A DNA stretch of 64,000 bases from Trema orientale (lineage: Eukaryota > Streptophyta > Magnoliopsida > Rosales > Cannabaceae): positions 1,302,575 through 1,366,574 of the forward strand of contig JXTC01000017.1 of the NCBI GenBank assembly GCA_002914845.1. The letters run 5' to 3'. Below the pieces are notes generated by a model. The model did not search any database, was not told where the DNA came from, and saw only the letters and a program-made list of their open reading frames with translations. Below, piece by piece: positions 57,649 through 64,000 of this stretch. Position 1 is the stretch's first letter. Each line of letters starts with the position of its first letter. The position numbers were made by a program, and so were the translations under genes.

Positions 57649-59440
57649 AAAAACGACACCCATATCAACAAAACGACATGCCCTGTGAAATAGGGCATTA
57701 TACCCGTGCATCAGTTTTAGTTTGAATTAGTAAAATACGCTTAATACAAACATTCTAAACAAGAAGTAATACAAATATTTTATCCACGTTACCCAAGAGG
57801 CGCTTGATACAAAGCTGAAGCATATATAGTAAATCGTTGCTCTTCCATCTCTTCCTTTTAGGTTTCAATGACTTAATATCAATTTTTTAATACTCTATCA
57901 TTAATTTAGTGTTATTGGCACAATTGATCCCTTGACTTGACTATGTGGGTTGTTATGATTTGGTCCTTTTGAATTTAATTTTGGTAATGAAGTCCCTTAA
58001 CTTATTGATTGTTAGAATTTGAGTCCTTATTTTAACAGAAAGGGTTAAAAGAAACTGACAAAAAAATATTTAAAAAACTAAGAATCACTCACATTTAATT
58101 TCAAAACTAGAACTAAACAAACCCAAAGAAAATTAACACTGAAAATGTTGGATCCATCTTATTCCTAAGAGGAAACTAATGCTTGTGGAGCTGGATTACG
58201 AATACAATAACTAGAAAGATATGAATCTGAAGTCCGAAATTTTTCAAGGGAATTAATTGTCAAAATTAAAACCATAGGAACCGTGCCAATAACCCTTTCA
58301 TGTCATCAGGTGGCTGATCCATCTGTTTGTCTTTAATTTTAGTTTCTCTTAGAGAATCAGGCTAGCTTATTAAGTTTAGTTATTTGTTGAACAAAACCAA
58401 AACTACCCTGCTTTGGTAACAATGCAGGGGATTTTAATGCTGTAAGATGAGTGAATTTTGCTTTTTTCTTGATGGGATTCATTAATTATTTAATTATCAG
58501 TTAGCTGCCTTTAATTTACCAGTACTCTAGCCACATTGATGCGAATCATTTTCTCATCAAATACTGTGTTTACTTAGAAACTATTAGAAAACTAATTTGA
58601 CTAAGCTGAGGAATCTAAGTGTTTCATTTCTTATTCATATTTATTTCTTTCAAAAGTATTTTGCATTTCATTTCTTTTCATTATAGATTAGTGAATATAT
58701 CGTTGAAGAATTCTAGTGTTTGACCAAATCAGTTTGCAAATTCATTGGTTCTAAGTGTGTCATTTTATCGAATAATTTAGAATGCAACTTATATGAAACA
58801 TGAATCCCTCTTTGCAATGTTCGTCTCCCACATGATCAAAGTAATTAGGAATAACAAAATATGTAAAATCTCTAGAAAGGGTAGGACTAATACACAATAT
58901 AATATGGTGTACCAAATGACCAATTTCTATAAGAAAGTAGATTCCAAACAATTAAGGCCTATTTATAAAGTTTTTTCAATAAACTAGTGTCAATAGCAGC
59001 AGGAATAGATTATAATAATCCTAATAGATATCATTGCATATTTATGTATATACTGTTAAAGAGTCCTAGTATTACTTAGTTATCCTGCTCCTATAAAATC
59101 TCTCTCTAACCCCAACTGGCCAACTCCTAGTTGAATGAGGAAACGTCCTTGAATTAACAACGACATATGTGCAACTGTATGAAACCATTAGTGAAGGGTT
59201 GATCAGAGGACTATTGGAACACGTACTGGCGAGGCAAGAGACAAGAATTGGGGGAGGGAGGGGTAGAGATCGGGACCTTATTAGAGCCGATTTAGCGAAT
59301 GTACAGCGCCTAATATATAATCCACGAAGAGTCAAAACTATAAAACAATAATAAAAAAATAATCTCTCGAACTATTGAATACCATGTAATCAAATCGGTC
59401 TTTTGTGAGTGTGTTTGATACCTATAAATCATTGTCCTGT
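57649..59440. other. Intergenic, no gene seen
   Basis: A short hairpin ATGCCCT-GTGAAAT-AGGGCAT is at about 57679-57699. A repeat-like stretch at 57920-58040 has phrases such as GATCCCTTGACTT and GTCCCTTAACTT, common in old plant elements. 59100-59340 is less AT-rich and opens frames on both strands, but I recognise nothing in it. Confidence 0.45.
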
Positions 59441-59477
59441 ATTTTCTTTCTAAACAAGAAATAAAACATTTTCCGAG

Positions 59478-59760
59478 ATGGACGAAATGGGTATTATAAT
59501 GAAAGTTATTGTGGTGATCATGATGGTGACGATGATCATACCAATACATACGGCAAAAGTGCAAGCAAATTCAAACACTGACGTTGTTTCATCAATTCAG
59601 GCTGTATTCAGGATCCCTCCCTCTGAGGTCTTTTATTCCTTCATTGCCTTGAGAGGGAGGGATGTGCTTTGTGAAGAAACATTTCCCAGAAAAGTTTGAA
59701 TTCTGTGTAGGAGAATATTAATGCGGGATAGATTGCCTTTTCAAATATTACGGGCCGTGA
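59478..59760 (+). pseudogene. Broken copy of secreted cysteine-rich peptide gene
   Basis: Paralogue of the gene at 60404-60706. The signal-peptide half is conserved (MDEMG, hydrophobic core, then QANSNTDVVSSIQAV), and so is the 3' end in nucleotide sequence (GGGATAGATTGCC, CAAATATTACGGGCCGTGA). Between them an unrelated insertion (around 59605-59645) and shifts remove the first cysteines and bring a stop at 59697. A further small insertion near 59718 breaks the last cysteine motif. Similarity continues into the 3' flank, showing tandem gene duplication. Probably non-functional. Confidence 0.75.
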
Positions 59761-59989
59761 CATGCTTTAATGTGTAGGCACTCTTGCATGTGGCTTGTAC
59801 AAAGTTTTTAATACGAGCTCCATTATTATTATTAGTATTACTGTTATTATAGTTAGTATGTTATTTGGTTATGAAGCCATCTCTTGTTCTTGATGTTTCT
59901 TATTAATGGATATATAATGGTAGTTCGTGCATAATTACTAGAGCCTAATTAATTAGCAGTAATTAAAATTGTTCTCTATCAAGTTAAGC

Positions 59990-60365
59990 TTCATCGCTTT
60001 TAATAAAAACATGTAGAAAATCCAAAAAATTGAAACCCTACCTCACTAAAAGTAGCTAGGCCTAGCTACCGGTGCTCGTGGTGTCTCTCTTGGTTGGTCG
60101 AGTGATGTTTTGGCATTTCGGGACTCCCTTTTGCACACCTTGAGAATTTCACTTTTCCAATGGCTGTCTGAATGGTCAAACCGATGACCACACCATCGCG
60201 TCAAAAACGTCGAATTGAGCTAGAATAGAATCCTTGTTCGCCTGAATTGGAGTCACAGTATGCAAATTAAGCCGAGCCTCTATACGCTTAAGGAGGTGAA
60301 AATCAAGACTCTCGCAGGTATCGGTACTTGCCCAGTACGACAAATTTATGAATTACATATATGTC
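59990..60365. other. Unidentified insertion between the two peptide genes
   Basis: This segment is less AT-rich than its surroundings and separates the duplicated blocks. It contains an 18-bp perfect palindrome at 60052-60069 (GTAGCTAGGCCTAGCTAC). It has no ORF and no counterpart beside the second gene. It may be a mobile-element fragment. Confidence 0.4.
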
Positions 60366-60403
60366 AATAATGTTTATTTCTTGACCTAAACAAATCTAAA
60401 AAA

Positions 60404-60706
60404 ATGATAATGATTTCCGAGATGGACGAAATGGTTATTATCAATAAAGTTGTGGTGATCATGATCGTGATGATCGTACCAACACTTACAGCAGAAATGC
60501 AAGCAAATGCAAACACTGATGGTGTTTCATCAATTGAGGCCGTAAAAGAACTCAGAGTGACTATTTGTATCGCGAAATGCACTAGAGGGTTGTGCTTTGT
60601 GAAGAAACGTCACCCAGAACATTTTGAACGGTGTGTAGGAGAATGCGGGATAGATTGCCTTCTCAAATATTACGGGCCTTACCTTACCAAATATTACAGG
60701 CCGTGA
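60404..60706 (+). CDS. Small secreted six-cysteine peptide, thionin-like (100 aa)
   Basis: Predicted secreted peptide. A hydrophobic signal segment (INKVVVIMIVMIVPTL) is followed by a likely cleavage near EMQA/NANTD. The mature part has six cysteines in the pattern C-x3-C-x4-C-x12-C-x3-C-x3-C. Paired C-x3-C motifs suggest two disulfide-linked helices, as in thionin-like and alpha-hairpinin peptides, which are defence-related. Assignment to a named family is inference. In-frame ATGs are at 60404, 60410 and 60422; the last matches the start conserved in the broken paralogue at 59478, so a 94-residue product is equally likely. The C-terminus carries a 21-bp duplication (KYYGP / KYYRP) absent from the paralogue. 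Confidence 0.72.
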   Translation: MIMISEMDEMVIINKVVVIMIVMIVPTLTAEMQANANTDGVSSIEAVKELRVTICIAKCTRGLCFVKKRHPEHFERCVGECGIDCLLKYYGPYLTKYYRP

Positions 60707-61036
60707 CATGATTTCATGTGTACACACTCTTGGGTTGTACAAAGTTTGTTACACGAGCTCTATTATTATTATTATTTCTATTTTTATTATTGTGATTGTT
60801 GTTATTAGTACTATTTTACTATGAAGCGATCTTGATCTTTATGTTTCTTATTAATAAATAATGTTCATGCATATCATTGTGTACTAGTGCATATCTTTAT
60901 GTACTAGAGTAGAGTAAAGCGTAATTAATAAGATTTGATTAAAATTTTTATCTATCAAGTTAAGCTTCATCACTTTTGGCACTACTAGCTGGACTATTTC
61001 ATTGAATTAAAACTTTAAGCAACATATAAATTGAAT
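60707..61036. other. 3' flank of the peptide gene
   Basis: Similar to the 3' flank of the broken paralogue (TTGTACAAAGTTT, ACGAGCTC, ATTATTATTATTA, then ATCAAGTTAAGCTTCATC near 60954). This defines the right part of the ~0.6-kb duplicated block. Confidence 0.65.
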
Positions 61037-61675
61037 TTTCTTGGCGTTCTACAAAGCAACACTGATGGCCACTTCTTCAAACAATGCGGAAATACTTGCA
61101 TTATATAAGATAAGCTGAGAATGTGTGTGGTTAAGATCTTTAATTCAACACATCGAGGGAACCTGTTATATTTCATTGATCAAGGGAAGCCTGATAACTT
61201 TATATGAAGATAATGTTTTTGCATTGCTCAGATTAGGGGAAGTTATATCAAAGGCGATAGAATTAAATATATTTCACCAAAATTCTACTTCACTTACATT
61301 CTTCAGAAGAAAGATGAAATAGATGTTCAACAAATTCGTTCAAGTGAAAACTTAGCTGATTTATTACCAAATCACTTCGTATAAGTACTATTTTTAAAAA
61401 GTTAGTACACAAAATTAGAATGCTGTCAACGCAAATATCTATGTTAAAGCGAAGGAAAATAAAACCTACTCACTCTTTTTCTCTTCGTCTAGGTTTTGTC
61501 CTACTGAGTTTTTTTAGCAAGGTTCTAATGAGACAGTATTCAATCATGTCATACAAAAGAATGTTGTACTCTTTTTCCTTCATTAGAATTTTTTTTTTTT
61601 ATTATCCCATTGGATTTTTATATTGAGAGGTTTTAATGAAACATATTCTAATTACAATAGACGTTTAAGGAGGAA
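61037..61675 (+). pseudogene. Truncated Copia RNase H and 3' end
   Basis: Reads through the end of a second Copia polyprotein: SWRSTKQ, then after a one-base shift LMATSSNNAEILALYK, ECVWLRSLIQHIEGTC, ITLYEDN, and DEVQQIRSS-type sequence (IDVQQIRSSENLADLL) in another frame. It is followed by the typical non-coding 3' block (GGTTTTGTCCTACTGAG, AAGGTTCTAATGAGAC). A purine tract (AAGGAGGAA) precedes the LTR. Everything upstream of RNase H is missing. It is a different lineage from the element at 44654. Confidence 0.8.
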
Positions 61676-61940
61676 TGTTGTAAATATAATAGTGTGAACA
61701 TCATTTGGGATTAATTAGCAATCAATTTTGTAATTATGGATAACTATCAATCCCTGTTCAATTATTTGATTGATTCTATCAAATCCTAAATTGATTGATT
61801 TACTGAATTCCTTATTCATGTGGTATGATTTGCTTTCCTTTAGAAGTTGTAACCTAAAACTATAAATAGGGGACTTCGAACTCATTGTTAATGCACAACA
61901 AGAAAGAATAATTTCTTATTTTCATTTTGAGGAAACTACA
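61676..61940 (+). repeat. 3' LTR of the truncated Copia element, ~265 bp
   Basis: Starts TGTTGTAAATATAATAGTG directly after the purine tract. It has a TATA box (CTATAAATAGGGGAC at about 61859) and ends near GAAACTACA. There is no partner LTR in the window, consistent with a truncated copy. Confidence 0.7.
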
Positions 61941-62137
61941 CTGGTGGCTCCTTTTCAGCACCTAGTGTCAGTAAATATCCCTTTGTGATGAGATTCACAG
62001 TTTTATCCCTTCTTAAAAATATAATTTCTCTTGTTCCACTTTTGCCTTTTACTTTATCCCTTTCTAGTTTTCCCTTGCTTCCTTCCTGTTCATCTCTGTT
62101 TAATCGTCCAAGAATTGAGTTCACCTTATAATCGGGT

Positions 62138-62356
62138 ATGGAAATGGAGATTGATTCTCCTCCGCAATTCAAAGCTGAAGATCTTTTCAAGGCGACTGAA
62201 ACCAATGATTCCTCAGCATTTAAATTCTTTCCAATGAGCTCCTCCTTGATTGTTCACTGAAGGAATTCTTCAAAAATTTGGAGCTTGCAAGCTTGAGTAG
62301 GGCTTTTATGGTGTCTCACATAGATAGTGACGATTCAGCTCAATCTCCGTCCTTGT
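62138..62356 (+). pseudogene. Possible gankyrin-like (26S proteasome subunit 10) fragment
   Basis: ATG at 62138 opens MEMEIDSPPQFKAEDLFKAT, then ETNDSSAFKFF. This resembles the N-terminus of plant PSMD10/gankyrin-type ankyrin proteins (..EEDLFKAAE.GDSS.F..). The frame then stops at TGA (62258). A second frame continues LKEFFKNLELASLSRAF...DSDDSAQSPSL up to a GTAAG at 62356. A pyrimidine-rich 5'-UTR-like stretch precedes it (61990-62137). The ankyrin repeats are absent. It could be a displaced or decayed gene fragment; the match is short. Confidence 0.4.
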
Positions 62357-62577
62357 AAGCCTAACCTTTTTTTTTTTGCCTAAGAATTTTTTAGGATAAC
62401 TTTGCTCATATTTTGAATCTTAGTTCAAAAATTTGTGTTAATTAAATGAATTTTTGGCAAATACCATATATAAGGATCTAAACGATGGATGTCAACTCGC
62501 GTGAATTAGAATTCATTCAATACCTTGCTAATCCCACTTACATCCATCGTACGTTTTTTATTTAAATTTATTTTCTT

Positions 62578-62614
<37 letters not shown>

Positions 62615-62616
62615 GA

Positions 62617-62760
62617 AAAAGTGGGGCTTAACTAATGTTCACCACTTACTACAAATTAAAAGAAAATGACACACACACACTACCAAGGTTTGAACCCCTA
62701 ACCCCCCCAAACTCACACACACAACCCTCAAACCTTGGACCAACTGAGCTAGCCCCAGTT
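62617..62760 (-). mobile_element. tRNA-derived SINE
   Basis: On the minus strand a box A-like GGCTAGCTCAGTTGG (62754-62740) and a box B-like GGTTCAAACC (62696-62687) are spaced as in a tRNA-related RNA polymerase III promoter. The head is GGGGCTAGCTCAG. The body runs to CAC(T) at about 62620 and ends in a long A-tract, seen as T on the plus strand at 62600-62614. It is not a tRNA gene because no cloverleaf forms around the boxes. Target duplications are obscured by (TA)n on both sides. Confidence 0.75.
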
Positions 62761-63109
62761 AGCTTATATATATATATATAGAACATGTGTGATTCTCTGA
62801 ATGCAATTTGTTAATTGATTTTTTTACTAAAAAAATAGAACAAAAATAAATTGAAGCTATTTGATTTTGATTTTGTTGTTGAATGATGTTTTATTGCTCA
62901 ATTTATAGTCATGGTTACAGAGTTGATTAGGAACTCAAAGATTGTTGATGGATTTGTCTCTGTATCTCAGACTAACTATTATTTTGTTTGACGATTTTTT
63001 TTACCACTTTAATACCTATAATGGGTCATCAAACTGCTATCTTTTTTAAACTTCATAGCTCCACCCAAATGTACAAACCAATAGTAAATAATTAATGTAC
63101 AGTGATACT
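62761..63109. other. Intergenic, no gene seen
   Basis: AT-rich spacer between the SINE and the minisatellite. Confidence 0.5.
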
Positions 63110-63685
63110 TTTTAGGTTATGGTAAACAAGTAATTTACTACTTCTATTATATGGGTAAATAATAAATTTATCAGGTATAATGGAAAACCTACCATTTTAT
63201 ATCAATGGTAAATAAATGATATTACTTTATAATAGTAGAAAATAAATAATTTACAGCAGTATAATGGTAAAAATATCAATGTGTATCATTGATAAATTTT
63301 TTTAAGTTATGGTAAATAAATAATATACTAGTTTATAATAGTAGTAAATAAGTAATTTACTAGGGTATAATAATAAATACGTCCATGCATATCACTGGTT
63401 AAAAAAATTTTGATTTAATGGTAAATAAATGATGTATCACCTTATAATAGTTGTAAATAAGTAGTTTATCAGTGGCATAATAGTAAATATGTTACCGTCT
63501 ATAAGTGATAACTTTTTCCAAGTCATAGTAAAAAATGATATATCACCTCATAATGGTGGTAAATAAATAATTTATTAAGAATATAATGATAAATATGCTA
63601 CCGTTTATAAGTGATAAATTTTTTTTAAGTCATGATAAATGAAATAAACAATTTACCAAGGGTAATGGTAAACTCTAAACATTAT
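63110..63685. repeat. ~107-bp minisatellite, five to six units
   Basis: The phrase TTTAAGTYATGGTAAATAAAT recurs near 63113, 63199, 63303, 63411, 63517 and 63624, with spacing of 104-108 bp except for a short first unit. Each unit also contains TATAATRGTRGTAAATAARTAATTT and TAAGTGATAA-type phrases. Diverged and AT-rich; no ORF. Confidence 0.8.
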
Positions 63686-64000
63686 AATTAAGAAATGGCT
63701 ATATTTTTAATAAAATCAAAATAAGATATCTACTAACTCATACCTTCAAAATTGGGGTATTTTTGTTCAATCCCCTTTCTATTTCTATTTCTATTTCTCA
63801 ATTTCTCTTTGCTCTTCTCTATATCTTCTTAATTAGTATCGTTAAACTCTTTTGTTTATAATAATACTATATATAGTTTCCAAGAACTAATGGTTAAATA
63901 TTAAAATTTTAAAATTTATAAGACTATAGGAAGTATGTTTGTAGCTGAAACATATTTGGAGGATATAATTAGTTAGATAGAAAGTCGGGAGAAAAAAAAA
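63686..64000. other. Right edge, no gene seen
   Basis: AT-rich sequence with a TTTCTATTTCTATTTCTAT run near 63777. No coding frame. Confidence 0.5.

Noticed and set aside
62687-62754. tRNA gene on the minus strand
   Set aside because: Box A and box B are present, but the acceptor and anticodon stems do not form and an A-tail follows; it is a SINE.

Overview
The window is nuclear DNA of a flowering plant, almost certainly a eudicot. It is AT-rich, its genes have GT-AG introns and plant-only families (a KIN-1/PSS1-type kinesin, a CC-NB-ARC-LRR immune receptor, a P/U-type cyclin, an ankyrin-PGG membrane protein), and the rest is largely transposon sequence. I cannot name the species from sequence alone.

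Layout: 267-3048 (-) is the motor domain of a KIN-1 kinesin in twelve exons, running off the left edge. 3.05-7.48 kb is intergenic, with small foldback elements and a possible LTR remnant. 7482-10352 (-) is an intact single-exon RPM1-like NLR. 10.4-22.8 kb has no gene. It holds a ~0.9-kb long-hairpin foldback element, related AT-rich MITE-like repeats, an 8-unit tandem array whose units contain short dyads, and a 174-bp Mutator-type MITE with a perfect 9-bp target duplication. 22860-24342 (+) is a two-exon cyclin U4/P4-like gene. 24.4-28.2 kb holds tandem duplications and a LINE-type RNase H relic.

28198-37107 (-) is a complete non-autonomous LTR element, a LARD. It has two ~2.4-kb LTRs, an exact initiator-Met tRNA primer-binding site, a polypurine tract, a perfect 5-bp target duplication and a 4-kb internal part with no gag or pol. 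37.1-40.3 kb holds tandem duplications and two foldback elements. 40373-42479 (-) is a two-exon ankyrin-PGG (BDA1/ITN1-like) gene. 44654-52617 (+) is an old Tork/TNT1-like Copia element with a perfect 5-bp target duplication. Its gag-pol is broken mostly by C-to-T and G-to-A changes, and a ~3.1-kb solo LTR is nested inside it. 52.6-55 kb carries CACTA-type remnants. 59.4-61.0 kb carries a tandem pair of small secreted cysteine-rich peptide genes, one broken and one apparently intact. Beyond them lie a truncated second Copia element with its 3' LTR, a possible gankyrin-like gene fragment, a tRNA-derived SINE and a ~107-bp minisatellite.

The genes do not form a pathway. They are isolated single genes (transport motor, cell-cycle regulator, two defence-type proteins, secreted peptides) in a mobile-element-dominated landscape. 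The most unusual material is the structured non-coding DNA: the LARD, the long hairpin, the dyad array and the nested Copia/solo-LTR with its deamination-like decay.
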